Positions 25,235 through 38,877 of a stretch of 64,000 nt of DNA are shown one piece after another. Where the stretch lies: positions 4,715,009-4,779,008 of the forward strand of contig CM040444.1 in NCBI GenBank assembly GCA_022749755.1. Direction: 5' to 3'. This stretch comes from Azadirachta indica (lineage: Eukaryota; Streptophyta; Magnoliopsida; Sapindales; Meliaceae). Position 1 is the stretch's first letter; each line of letters opens with the position of its first letter. The notes under the pieces are model-generated. The model saw only the letters and a list, made by a program, of their open reading frames with translations. It had not been told where the DNA came from and made no database searches. The position numbers and the translations under genes are program-made.

Positions 25235-28200
25235 CTTTCATAAGGCAATATTAATTTAGTCATGTATTGCAAATTTGTCATGTAAAAGCATAAAACTTGT
25301 GGGACATTTAGTCATTCATAATATAAACTTCACCTTTTTAAAATATTTTTAAGCATATAATTATTATGAATTTAAAAAATAAAAAACTCAGTATTGTCTT
25401 AGTTAATTTTTTTATGCCTTCTTGTCTTTCATTCTTTTTAAATTCTTTTTTGTGGTAATGAATTGTAGATTCTTTTTAATTTTAAAGATATAATTGCTCA
25501 ACAAATAATGATTATAAAAATACATCTAAAACATTTAAAATGTCAGATTTTGGAGATAATTAAAAATAAAAAAAATGTATTTAACCCTTAACATTTCAAA
25601 AAATAGAGATAATATTAGTCAAAGAGAAAACATCCTAACATTTGGCCACCCGACCTTATATCCAATTAATACGGACATATAAGTTATAGGATAACTCGAA
25701 ATCCTTTCTGTTATGTAATTTTTTCTGTTTGTATTTATTCCCACAAATTTGTAAATTCAGTTCTTTTATTTACATTATATACTTAAATCTAATTACTTAA
25801 AAGAAATATTCTAATATTTCAATAACGAATTTGAAACAATATGAAAACCTTTTAATCACATATGAATAACTATATTTTCTTTATTTGCAGATAACTTTAC
25901 AGAAATATCATGTATAAACAGTTATATATTTTTCGCTTAGTTAATTAAAATAATAAAAATAAAGTTTATTCTTCACATTTTCATACTAATTTTCTCAGCT
26001 ACTTACTATAATCATCTTCATAACTTTAAAATATCAACTTTTGATTAAGGAAACGTTATGTGTTTTATAATTTTATGCACTATATGTGTGATATATCTCA
26101 TAACTCAATTTCTTTATGTAATAAAATAATGCCGACTCAGTAGAACTGTATTAGAGTCATTCATGTGTGATATATCTCATCATTTTTTATTTTTTGTAAT
26201 AAAAGTTGTACATTGAATTAAGCACTAAAATATGAAAGCTAATTAAAACCAAATCTCATGAAATTGCTAGTAAGACACAAACAAATTAAACAGGAGACTC
26301 ACTCACACACAAATTAATTAAGTTAATAAATTCTAAAAATCACTATGAACAAAGAAAATTTTAAAAATTGCATTGCACACAAAAACACAAATCAAGCTAA
26401 CTAATTCGAGTCAGAGTGGAGTTATTTACACCCTAACTATGAATTATTTTAAATTTTTATTTTTTCTTGAGATTTTTCTGTATTAATATTTTAAACAATG
26501 CAAAATATTGACAATTACATTCATTTTTGGAAAAAAAAAATTTCAACATTAGTCAATTTTTTTAGTTATGATAATAATGAAAAACATTTTGATGCTGAAG
26601 GATTTTTTATTATTATAATTAATTGTTAATATTGAAAAGAAAATTTCCGTTATAAAGGATTTTTCTTGTTGGTTTCTTGTGTTTGCTACTATTTTTCTTC
26701 TTGTTTTTGTTAGTATTCAATGTTGTTCTTTCGGTTGTTTATTGTTGGTGTTTTGTCATGATATTTTCTAGCATTACTTTGCCAACAATGTCAACATTTT
26801 TAATTTTTTAACTGAGAAATAACTTTGCGATTAATTTCATCACTTTAATTTGTCTTAAATCTTGATAAAAGAATAATGCGTTAAAACATCTTAATTAATT
26901 GACATAACATTTAATAATTATAACATGTTAGATAATATTATTTTGAATTTTTATTCTTAAATTTTGTCGAAATAATAAATTAACATATACTATAGTAATT
27001 TTTAAAAATCAATTTTTGATTGTGGTTGCTTTGTAATTTTATATATTAAAACAAGTTTTGATGAAATTATGTCAATTTATTATTTTAAAAAAGTCTACAA
27101 ACAAAAATATTACTAGATCTCATATTATTATTAATATGATACTTATACGACAATAACTAATAAATGACATGTAAAAATATTATGTCAACTTAGATTAAAA
27201 TGTATATGTAAAATAAAAAATTATATATTTATTTACATTAATTTGTAGATTATTAAATTTATATATTTTTAACGAATGAAATTAAATATAACATTTACAT
27301 TAATTATATTGTATTAATTATATATTAATTATATGTGTTAGATTAAAAGTTCATAAATCTAATAATTTACAAATGATATAAACATATGTGTGAAAATACA
27401 GGACTTTTGATACTTCTTTGATATGTGTATATATATGATAATTATACGACAATAATTAATAGACAACATGTAAAAATATTATGTTAACTTAGATTAAAAT
27501 GTATATGCAAAATAAAAAATTATATATTTATTCGCACTAATTTGTAGACTACTAGATCTATATATTTTTAACCGTTGAAATTACATATAATATATGCATT
27601 AATTATAGTGTATTAATTATAAATTAATTACATGTGTCAATTCATCAATTTAAATAGTTAAAAGTGCATAAATCTAATAATTTACAATGATGTAAATATA
27701 TATGTAAAATACGAGACTTTTGATCCAATAATTTACAAATAATGTAAATATATATTCTTTTTGTTGCATAAAGCATTAGCTTAGTCATGTATTATAAATT
27801 TGTCATGTCAAAACATAAAAATTGTGTGAGAGTTAGTCATTGATAATATTAGCTTCACCTTTTATTTAAATGTTTTAAAAGCACATAACATGAATTTAAA
27901 TCTTTAGAAATTAAAAAATCAGTACTGCCTTAGTTATTCTTTTTATTCCTTATTCCCTTTCATTCGTTTCAGATTCTTATTTTGGAAAGAATTTTAAATT
28001 CTTTTTAATTTTAAAGATATAATTGCTCCTAAAATAATTATTATATAAATACGTATAAGATATTGGAGAAAACTAAAATGAAACATATTTTATTTAATCC
28101 TTTATGTTTTGAATAATATAAATAATATTACTCAGTGCAATGCTTAACAATACGTCTCTAACATATGTTCAATTAGCCTCAACTCACCTAGTAAAATTAT

Positions 28201-28640
28201 ATAATTTAGGGGAAAGTTGGATATTCTTTTTAGTCATTCCCCTCTTTAATTTCTTCCCTAAATTAGTAGATTCATTTTCTTACATTATATAGTTAATAAT
28301 AATTGACAACTTAAATACAGTTAATAAATATAATTATTTAAAAAAATTTCTAATATTTCAGTAACAAACTTGAAACAATATAAAAACCTTTTAATCAATT
28401 ATAAATAACTATATTTTTTTTCTATTTGTAATGTACATTTAAAGAAAATCATGTATAAATAGTCATATTATCTCGCTTTGTGAATAATAAAATTTTATTT
28501 TATTATTCACATTATCATATTAATTTTATCAATTATATACTGGTAATCGTATTCATGATTTTAAAATATCAATTTGTAATTAAGAAAACTTTAGTTTACT
28601 TTATATTTTTATATAATACATGTGTGATATATCTTTATCT
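25235..28640 (+). repeat. Diverged direct duplication, offset about 2.5 kb
   Basis: The block starting near 25250 (TTTAGTCATGTATTGCAAATT) recurs near 27780 (CTTAGTCATGTATTATAAATT). Similarity continues through the TTTTAAAGATATAATTGCTC string (25480 and 28010) to the GTGTGATATATCT string (26087 and 28622). The copies are heavily mutated. The ancestral sequence was not identified. Confidence 0.65.
27126..27730 (+). repeat. Two-copy tandem duplication, about 299-bp unit
   Basis: CGACAATAACTAATA at 27148 and CGACAATAATTAATA at 27447 begin matched units. Both contain AACTTAGATTAAAATGTATATG, and both end in AAATCTAATAATTTACAA followed by an 'ACTTTTGAT' string. Each unit holds one member of the dispersed AT-rich repeat. 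Confidence 0.75.
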
Positions 28641-28705
28641 TTTTTTTTTAAAGTAGAAATAATAAATTTATTAATCGAGTGAGAAATAAGAGTACAAGAG
28701 CAGCC
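28640..28705 (-). mobile_element. Short LINE 3' tail remnant
   Basis: On the minus strand it reads TTGTACTCTTATTTCTCACT then a TTAATAAATTTATT string and an A-rich end. This resembles the terminal part of plant L1-type LINEs and interrupts similarity between the duplicated intergenic blocks. It is very short, so the assignment is weak. Confidence 0.35.
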
Positions 28706-28709
28706 TATA

Positions 28710-31660
28710 TGAAGATTTATTAAATTGTTAAATATTATGGTTATATTTTTTTTGTTATAAAAAATTGATCAATTTAATGTTTATGTAAATCTTTAATTAA
28801 TTATATAATATTTTATATTATTTTTATTTTAGAAAATATAGTAACAAGTGAACCTACATCATTTTTTTTCTTATTCTATTTTTCATTCCCTAAAAGAAGA
28901 AGCTATACCAATTAGTATGGCTAATTTACAAGTCGGTGTATAACTTGTTAAATAAAATGTTTAGACAATAAATTTGATAATTGGCCTTAATAACAATATA
29001 AACTTTTTTTTTTAATTTTCGCATATATTTCAAACGAATTGTTTAGTTTACAAACTTCAGTAACTTAACAAAGAACTTTTGAAGGAAATAAACAAATCAA
29101 TAAGACAAATAGAATTTTTTAGTCACATCCAAAAAAAGTTATTTAGTTCATATTATTATATATTTTAAAATATAAGGAATTGAAATTTACGTGAATGAGT
29201 AAATCTTTGGAATATTTCTCTTCTTTAACCTCGTCTCAATTATACACAATATTTTAATTGTACATTGATAAAAAATAGGTATATTGTGTTTTTTTTTAAT
29301 AGATAAGGAGAGGAGTAATTTATATTTTATTTTAAAATACTTTATAATAGTTATTTTTATTAAAACACATTTTGAGTATTTATATTTTATTAAAATATAT
29401 TCAAAAAAATAGTATTTATCTATCCTTTAATTATATGTTCCAACATTGCCTATACGATTAAAACTATCATTAACTAACTTGACCAATAATTAATTTAAGT
29501 GGGCCACTATTAATATAATATCTCATACTTATGTTAATCCTCAAGAATCTAAGTATGAATTATTTTGAATTTTTACTTTTTCATCCCATTTTGTTATATT
29601 AATTTTTTAAGCAATGCACAATATTGACAGTTTACATTCATTTTGAAAAAAGAAATTTCTACGTTAGTCAATTATTTTAGTTATGAAAATAATGAAAAAT
29701 ATTTTGATGCTCTCAAATGACTTATTATTATTATAATTAATTTTTCTTGTTGTTTTTGTTACTATTCAGTATTGTTTTTCATTTGTTTATTGTTGCTGTT
29801 TTGTGTTTTAATAATATGTTTAATATAACCTAATGTTTTTTAATGTCAAAATTCTTTTTAAATCAAAATTAAGATTTGTCAAATCAATTCAATCACGGTA
29901 TGAATAATGAATATTTAATTATTACGATATTTTATTTTATTTTATTTTTATTTTCTAAATATAAACAAGAGTAAATTGTTTTGTTTCTTATTTTATTTTC
30001 ATTCCCTAAAAACCTATACTATATAGAACTAAACAAAATTAACAAAATGACTGAACAATATGTTTACATTTGATAATTAATGGTAACAATAACCTAATTC
30101 TTTTAATTTCCTCAAATATTCTAAATAATTTATTATTTATTTTACAAAGTTGAGTAACTTAGATAAAAATTGTAAATAGACAAAAACAAATTAATCAATC
30201 AGAAAAATAGAACTTTTTATTCACATTATACACAATAGTTAAAAAATTAATATAATAGATAGGGTTTCTTTTACGAATGTATATATTTTAAAGAGTTAAA
30301 ATGGTTAAATTTATGTGAATAGGTTAATCTTTCACAAGTTTTTTGTGTGACTAAATTATTGATATTAAAATAAAAGATACAATAATAAATATGCTATTTA
30401 TTTCATTTCTATTTCATTACTAGCTAGTTTAAATGAGATCGACTATAATATATTAACGTAATGTTACATACATTTTTTTTTTCAACTTTTCTTAAATATG
30501 TTAAGTTTTTAAATTTTAAATTTTACATAGCTTCAAGTTTTGTGTTGGAGATTTAATTTTTAAATAACATATTTCAACATTTATGTTATAAAAATAATAT
30601 ATAATAATGTATCTAGTATTTATAAAAATAATAAAACTCTAATTTTGTCCTACATCATATATAAGAGGTGGAACTTGTTCAAGAACTTAGAAAAATATAT
30701 AAAGAATTATTTAAACAAAATAGGAATTGTTCAATAATGAAGAAAAATATAAATTAATAGTTTTGGTTTATTTTAAATAAAGATCTATTAAATTGTTAAA
30801 TATTATCATTATAAAAATTTTAATCAAGTCAATATTTATGTGAATCTTTAATTAATATTGATATTTTATATTACTTTTACTTTTATTTTATAAAACATAA
30901 TAAAAATAGAACCTACATCATTCTTTTTTCCTTATTCTATTGCTTGTTCTTTTGAAAAAAAGCTATACCATGTATTACTAAATAACGTACTAAAATATAT
31001 TTTATAAATCAGTATGGCTAATTTACAAGATGGTGTATAACTTGTTAAACAAAATGTTTAGATAATATTGATATTAGATTTTTATTATTTGATTTTAATC
31101 AGTAAAATTTGGTTATATACGAAAAAATTTGCATCTTTTCTGTTTTCTCTTACTTATATATTCTTTTTTTTTTTTTATTTCACTTTACTTTTCAGAATCC
31201 TTTTTCGAGCGAATCTCCAGTAATTGTCTGTACGCGGCTTATGTTAACGTGGAGGGACTTGGCAGAGGCTCGCTCACGAGAGTCAAGCCCACTACCTGAA
31301 ATCCTTTGTGCTTTTTGGGCTTCTGCTTCTTAAGCCTGGACCTGTGGCCTATGGAATAGCAGAACAAGAGAACTTAGGGGGCTGGATAATATTTGATAAT
31401 TAGTCATAATAACAATATATATTTTTTTAATTTCCGCTTATATTTCAAACAATTACTGTTTATTTTACAAACTTGAGCAACTGAACAAACAATTGTAAAA
31501 AGGAAATAAACAAATCAATAAACAAAAGGAATTATTTTATTGATATAATTATATATTTTAAAAACTAAGAAACTGAAATTTATGTGAATGCGTTTTATGC
31601 ATGACCAGATGAATTCATAGTACATGACTAAATTGTTAAATTGGTTTATATATAATCTAA
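28710..31660 (+). repeat. Diverged direct duplication, offset about 2.1 kb
   Basis: The block 28710-29240 matches 30775-31100 continued at 31385-31660. It includes TATTAAATTGTTAAATATTAT, GAACCTACATCATT, AGTATGGCTAATTTACAAG and GGAAATAAACAAATCAATAA. The second copy is split by the 315-bp insertion at 31070-31384. Confidence 0.7.
31070..31384. mobile_element. Unclassified 315-bp insertion with 9-bp flanking direct repeat
   Basis: GATAATATT occurs at 31061-31069 and again at 31385-31393. The duplicated block at 28965 has a single related site (GACAATAAATTT). The inserted DNA starts AT-rich, passes through a T-rich tract ending TTTTCAG, and then becomes much more GC-rich (about 31195-31380). I found no inverted termini, transposase, tRNA-like promoter or A-tail, so the class is open. 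Confidence 0.55.
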
Positions 31661-33829
31661 ACTATTTTATTTAATACTAAATGAAATATACAATAATATG
31701 ATATTTGGTTTTTATTTATTATTTTTAAGCATACAAAATTATTTTGCTCTTATATTTTTTTTATTTACAACTCATTTACTTGGTCCCATTGAGTTTTTGT
31801 TAGAATTAATATTTTTTAATATATTTTGATAATTAAATTTGATCCACATTATTTTTTTGGAAAAAATTTCAAAACAGTACTATATATATCAACCTCAATT
31901 TTGTGTTAGGGAGGATATATTTAGATTTATTTATTAAAATAATATTATTTTTGAATATATAACGTCTTTTTTTAATAAATGTTTTAAAAAATAAATAAAT
32001 AAATAAATCTAATATAGTTTTCATGTTATAAGGTAATTTATATCATTTTTTTTCAATAAGACGTTAGAATATTAAAATAAAATAACCATATATTTTAACA
32101 ACATTTTCTTATATTTTCTTATTATCTTATTTTTTTTCTAAAAAAAATAAATAATTATATGTTTGTACCAAAATTTTGTACCCAAAAAACATATCCTATT
32201 TTTTTAGTATTTTATTTTTTATTTTATCAAAAAAAATAAATAATAAAATACCTTATCAAAATTTTATTCACACCGCGTTTTTATACGTTCAGGATGTAAC
32301 ATGATTGTGGTGGGTGGGATGGGTGTATATCCACAATTTTCTTGGTAACCATCAGGAGTTTTTTTTTTTTTTTAATTTTCTTCTAATATTTCAAATGATT
32401 TACAGTGTATTTTTACAAAAAATTTAAAACATATAATAAAATCAATGAATTGTAGCAGAAAATAAAAAATAGAATAAGACAAATAATATGTTCTATTCAT
32501 ACCCTGTGTCTTAAAAGATTAAAAAAATGAAATTCATATCGACAACTAAATTTCTCACAAGTTTTATGCTCCACCATATGAATTTTATTACACGACTAAA
32601 CTAATGCTATATTAAAATAAAAAACTAAACTATTTTAGTTAGAATTAAAATAAAATATATAATTATTTTATTTTTGTTGATAATAAAATAATACATTAAA
32701 TAAGTTTAGAATAAATATTTTTCTTGAACGAGAAATAAAAAATTCATCAAAATATAGAGATAAAATGTTCACGTTTATAGAGAATTATATAGTATAACTT
32801 TAATAACTATAAATATTTTACATAAACTTCAAAATTTTTATTAGGTCTAAATGGATAAGGGCATCCTCAAACCTCACAGTAGTTATGCAATTAGTTGCAA
32901 ATTTCTTCTTTCCTACATTTTAAATATGCATCGTTTAAATCCTCCTCTTTTTTTTTTTTTGACATATTACAAAATTACTTTTATTATTTAAATACATTTA
33001 AAAATTAAGAAAGAAGCTTGAAGTATTTCATAAGTCACACTGTGTATTTGTAGACATGAAAATACTTATATTCACTTAGAAAAACACTTAGGAAAACTCG
33101 AAAGTGTTAGATGTATTAATTTATTGTTTAACTCAACATTTTATGAAGAAAAGATAAAAAAGATTTTGTTCGAACTCAATCTTTATTAAAAAAAGGAAAA
33201 AAATAATAAAATATTTGAAAAAAATTATGTACGTAACAATATAAAGGACATAGTGTAGTTGTTCCATTAAAAAATATTTTAAAAAAACAACAAATTACAC
33301 TAAACTAATTGGAAAGTTCTGTTGATAATGCAAGAAACTCTCCAATGCATTATTGAGAACAAATGAGAATTCTGAGTTTTAAGGAAATAAAAAAATATTC
33401 CTTTAATTTGACTTCTATTAGTTTGACTTTTTAAAATATTATTATTTTCATCCCAAGACTAATGGCAGTTAAGTTAAGGTGATATCCTTTTATTTTTTTT
33501 TCTTAATATTCAGGGATATCTAATGATAAGAATTAATAAAATATGATAAGGATCAGTTACAAATCCAAGATAATTATTCTCAAGATTCATGCACAAATTA
33601 TATGGCAAGAAATCTAGTATTTTTTTCAAAAATTAGGTGTAAGTAGGAATATTTTTTTCATAATTAATAAAAAATACTTTTTTTCATAAATATTTGTATT
33701 CGATTGAATAGTATTTAAACTTCCTACATGGAACAACCTAAAGAATTATCATTTCTTGCAAATTTAGATTCGGATTATTTATTTGTTTATTTATTTTGAA
33801 GAAATCACTCATGGTTTGAAGCCTCTAGA

Positions 33830-34008
33830 TGGGATTACAAGAAGTTGGATGATTTCATAGTTAACCATTGAGTAAAGTACTTAACACCTAAACTGAGGCA
33901 GAGAGCATATGATATCCAGATCATTCTTTATGCATATGGAGTGGGCAGTGTTATGTATGCAGTGATATACTTTAAATCTGATTTAGCCCAGGCTGAAAAG
34001 TTGTAAAT
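33830..34008 (+). mobile_element. Copia-type retrotransposon polymerase fragment
   Basis: The frame ending at TAA 34006-34008 reads LYAYGVGSVMYAVIYFKSDL. This corresponds to the 'YASAVGSLMYAMxxTRPDI' motif of Ty1/copia polyproteins at the end of reverse transcriptase. Upstream text is broken. It abuts the 3' end of a kinase pseudogene. No long terminal repeats were seen. Confidence 0.5.
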
Positions 34009-34099
34009 ACGTTTTATCATAATGATCTATCAATCAATAGTTCTTCAATGTCTAAAGATGGAAAAACTCAATAGAGTTTCAAATGTAGATAGGTTTTCA

Positions 34100-37000
34100 C
34101 CTACTGATCAAATATTTCATAATTTTTCTGAGCATTCCTTTCTTCTTTTTCAAGGCTTGAATCCCCTCCAAATCCGTAACAACTTCTTTCATGCTTGGTC
34201 TTTCCTTCCCGTTCATGTTTAAGCATCTCTTTGCGAGGTTAGCAAACACCATGATCTCCTCTTTCTTACCCATCTGCTTTACTTGATCATCAAGAATATT
34301 GTATAGATGATTCTCCTCATAGCATGAATGAAATACTTGTCAAGATTTATATTTTCTTCCATTGTTGAAGAAAATATCGATTTTTCTCCTGTTAAAAGCT
34401 CAATAAGCATCACTTTTATTTATCAGTTGGTTTGTTTGGTAGCATTTTGGATCCAAGTAACCCAAAGTCGCTGCTACTGCTATACTAACATGAGTTTGGT
34501 TGATTGTAATAAATTTTGATATACCAAAATCTCCAACTTTTACTCTGTATTTTTAATTTAAAAGTATATTGGCTGACTTGATATTTTGATGGTAGATGAG
34601 AGTGGCTGTTGATGAGTGTAGGTAAGAAAGAGCTCCAGCAACTTTTGCTGCAATTTGCAAATGCATTTTCGATGTCAATTGAAACTCTTCATTCCGATTA
34701 TGAATGTATTAGGAAAGGGTTCCATTAAGAATGAATTCATAAACTAATACAGGAATTTCAGTCTCCAAATAATAGACCAATAGTTTAACCACATTCTTGT
34801 GGTTGATTTGGTAAAGGACGACGAGTTCGTTAATGAATTCTTCGAGCTTTTCGTCATCTACAACTTTGGATTTCTTAACTGCAATGATTCTTTGATCTTC
34901 CAACATTTCTTTATAAACAATGCCTTGACCTCCTTCACCTACGATTCCATTCGTATGAAAATTGTTAGTGGCCTTGTCTAATTCTTTGGAATTGAACACT
35001 TTGCATTTATCAACACTGCCATCATTTGCATTTATCATTTGCTGTAAAAGTGAAACACCATTCTGCCGCTTCAAAAACTTCTCCCTGAGCCTGAAGCACA
35101 GCCACCTTCTTTTTCATACTAGTCAAAATAAACCAACCAGACTTGCCACAATAACTGCATATATAATTCAATTTAAATCATAATTTGCAATTTAGAGCTT
35201 TAGGGCTCAAGTTTAGAAGAGGAGGAAGCTATTTAAATCCATAATTGTATATCTAGCAAATATAAATATGTTTTGAACTACATAATCATAAGTTTTTCAT
35301 TCATTGGATCTTCGATGAGTTTTTAGTATTAAATCGTACTTTGAATTCAGTATTAACGACTCAACAATCAAAGTAATACTGTAAAAAAATTGATGTTAAA
35401 TTAAAAAACAAAAGATTCCAACTACCAAAGTAACAAAACCAAGTCAAACTTATTTAAATATTTTTTAATTTTGATATATTAAATGTTTCAACATAATGAG
35501 TATATATTATTCCCTAAAAATATTGAGTATACAGCTTTCTAGCCAACCCCAGGTTTAAATAAATATTTAAAAATATTTTTTACTAATTTTTGTAAAAGTT
35601 TGGAAAGAAAAATTAATATTTGTTGATTATATAGCATTAAACTAATAATGATAAAATAAACTAATAATTATTAAATTTTTAACATTAAATTAATATTTTT
35701 TCTATAAAGTTAAAATTTTTTTTAATTCTACCTAAATACTAATTTATAACCCTAAATTAATTTATAAAAATTACAAAGAAAAATATATTTATGATATTAT
35801 GTTAATAATAATTTTGTCAAAAACTATTATTTTTACTTTGAATTATTGATTTTGTAAAATAATGATTAGTTTAATGATCATGTTAATAATAATTTTGTCA
35901 AAAGCTATTATTTTTACTTTGAATTATTGATTTTGTAAAATAATGATTAGTTTAATGTAGCATTAAATTATTTTTATTCATCCTTTTTTCCCTCATATAT
36001 CACTAGCCAGCTTTTTTCCTTAAACGCGAGGAGACTTCTTTGTCCATAAAAGGGCAATTTTAGCCATGATCATTTTCGCGACAGGGAAATTTTAGAAATT
36101 TTGCATTATCTTTTTAATTGATTTAATCTTACATTTTATATATACAATCTTCTGCTAATATTACATCATAAATTGCTAAGAGTTTAAATAAATATTGTTA
36201 TGATGCATTTACAAAATCTACTTTCAAAAATTTGGCCACATTTTAATTTACCATCTAATAAAGGAGTATTGGTAATTTTTCCTAAATTATTAAAGTGATA
36301 CAATATTAAAAATTAATATCTTCTCAAGTTTGAAATTTTGTATTTAAAAATTTTTTAAAGGTAAAAAATGGCATACCTGATACAAGCCATGGTTTGTAAA
36401 AACTGTCCGAAGTGGTATCTGGACGGTTGGATTCCTCATCTTCCGATGATTAATACATACAAATTATATTTAAAATTAGTATGTAAAACAAAATTTGAAA
36501 TACTTTTATATAAGAATTCGACACTCAATTTATAATTTATTTCTTTCATTTTAACATAAGGTTTAGTATTTTTTTTTTTAGTCTAAAATCTGAAAATAAT
36601 TTAGTTCAATAGGTTTTGTTTTTTTAACTTAATAATAAAAACCTGGTAATTATATCTAAATAAAATAAATTAAAAAAATAACAATAAAACTTGATAATTA
36701 TATTTAAATAAATAAGTTAAAATTTTTAAAGTAAGGCTAAAGTCTTAAATTACAATAAATTTTTTAGTTGTAATAAACTAAAATACTATTATAAATTTTA
36801 CTTATTTGATGATATATAAAACTTTATCTTAATTATTTATACGGATATTAATGAATAAAATTACTCGTTTTCCATATTCATATTTAAAATGTAGTAAACA
36901 AAACATAAACATATTATCTAGTCGTTCATATTTATATATTCAGATTTCTTCTTTCAAATTTATTTAGATTTTAGATTAAAAAAAAAAAAAAGCTCTCAAC

Positions 37001-37447
37001 CATAAATTATTTTTCAGATTTTTAATAAAGATTTCAATTATACACGCTCCAGTCCGTAACATCCTGAACTTGTGCTTGCATTTCCTGAAAGTTCTTCAAA
37101 GCAGTGATATTACAGCTTTGATCGTCGACAAAAAAGAAAGATTTTTGGCATTCTGGCATTTTATCAAGTAAATGGAGAACTGAAGGGATGAAAGTCTGAC
37201 AAAATTTGGCTCCGCATAACTTCTTATCTTGCCCTGCTGAAATTTCAAGCACTTCCAAATTGATCCTCTTGATAAATGGTGGCTTATCAGGTCTGTATTT
37301 TATTCGAAAACAACTATGAACGAGTGGAAACGAAATGGAGAATGTTGTATTATACTTTGCTAACGGTGCTTCCGCTTCTGCTACTGCCAAACTGTTTAAT
37401 ATTGCCCATCGTACCCACATAATCTGAAACACCAACTTTATAGTCAT
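34100..37447 (-). pseudogene. WAK-like receptor kinase pseudogene 1
   Basis: It keeps the three-exon layout of the intact neighbour. The extracellular exon runs about 37447-37034 with FIKRINLEVLEISAGQ. A short middle exon lies at about 36460-36378 with its donor GTATGC. A kinase exon starts at the acceptor before 35154. The kinase N-lobe is readable ([19 protein letters not shown]), but a stop follows GTLS near 34709 and more stops and shifts follow in the C-lobe down to about 34100. The extracellular exon also ends in a premature stop (WSVYN, 37034). It is the most diverged of the four copies. Confidence 0.8.
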
Positions 37448-37779
37448 TATTCAATCTCCCTGAACGCATGCACATGTTTCTGCCTGTGATTTAAACTAAA
37501 TGAGCTGAAGAAAGAGAAAAAGTTGTTTGACTAAAAGCTAAGGATAAATGGTGATTTAAAAAAGAAGGAAATTAAAGAGAATGGTTTTATAAGAAGATAA
37601 ATAATAGATCTATTTTTTTAGGTTTTACATTGGAGTGAGAAATCCAATTGTAAATTTAATATTAAAATTTTATTCTTTATTATTACTTAAATTTAGTATG
37701 ACTTAAAAGTATCAAAACGTATCCCAAACTATCCTAATTATGTCAAGAAACACACAAAAATCAATCTGCTTATGTTAAT

Positions 37780-38170
37780 GGAAATTTTGCATTTTTGTAT
37801 ATATGTATTATATCAGAGTATTAATAGATATACAAACTTTACAAAAACTCATATGACAATCATATATTATTAGTAGACGTTTTATATTTTTACAGGACTA
37901 AAAATAAATTTGAAAAAAATGAGAATAAGTTCTTGGTATTAATGTAATTATACCTTGTTAGTTATCATGTCATTTTATATACTAGAACTTATACGGTAAT
38001 TTGTATTTGTAGTATCATTTATTGTGATATTATATTCTATTATTCTATTATCTATGGAAGAAATTCAATTTGAGATGAGTACAATTATTTTATTTGTATT
38101 TTATTTGTACTTCTTTTATGTTGTATTGTTGCTGGTTCATGCATTATCGATATTTTTACCCTATAACTCT
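37780..38170 (+). repeat. Flanking direct repeat, left copy
   Basis: This matches 46840-47150 in the same orientation, for example CTATTATTCTATTATCTATGG and GCTGGTTCATGCATTATC. It lies upstream of the intact kinase gene. Confidence 0.7.
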
Positions 38171-38877
38171 CACACAATTGGATCTTAACTAATTTTTTTT
38201 AATTCTTAGTGTATTGTTTATAATTTATTTTAAAAATTATTATAGTGATATTGACGGATATCCCTAAAGTTTGAATTAACAGTTAATATCTCTAATGATA
38301 AATATTTTTAATATTTGAATAAGTAGATAGATACTATAAAATGAAATGAGAGAGCTAAAGAACCAAAACAGAAATAAAAAAGAAAAAAGCATCAAAAACA
38401 TTATCAGCATGGCTTGATGCCTATTAGAATTAAAAAATGTTTTTGAATTTCTCAACTATACATTACATGCACATGAGCTTGATAGGACTAATATAAACTA
38501 ATCTAAATTACCATGATCTAACTTATTCTAGCATTCACAAAATGGCATTTTTGTTCTAAAAAATTTAATTTTGAAGTTCGTCATATTTTAAGCAAAGTAA
38601 ATGACATTTTGCGTCGTAAATTTACTTAAAAAAATGTCTATTGCAGACAAAAGGAATCGTATTCTTTCCTGGTAGTTTTTTATTTCCCCAAGAAAATATT
38701 GTTGTTATGTTCTTTACCCAGTTGGCCGGATCGAATATTCCAGTCAAGATCGATAAAAGTAAGAAAATGATGAGAAGGATAAGGAAACAAGGAAATTCCA
38801 AGTAAAAGCTTATTTGGCTTGAGAGACTTAAGTTGTATAATTATCTACAGAAAACAGGAAAAAGCAGAGATTGAAGA

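Larger units (their letters stand above)
24607..33829. other. Gene-free AT-rich region of diverged internal duplications
   Basis: No coding gene is visible over 9 kb. The DNA is very AT-rich and built from blocks repeated within the region: about 25235-26790 against 27765-28640 plus 29545-29830; 28710-29240 against 30775-31100 plus 31385-31660; and a further motif set near 30000-30230 and 32350-32600. A (TA)n run lies at 25210-25232. The only GC-richer patch is the insertion at 31070-31384. Confidence 0.6.

Noticed and set aside
31109..31333. 74-codon frame across the GC-rich insertion
   Set aside because: No recognisable domain. Half of it is a poly-Phe stretch from a pyrimidine tract.
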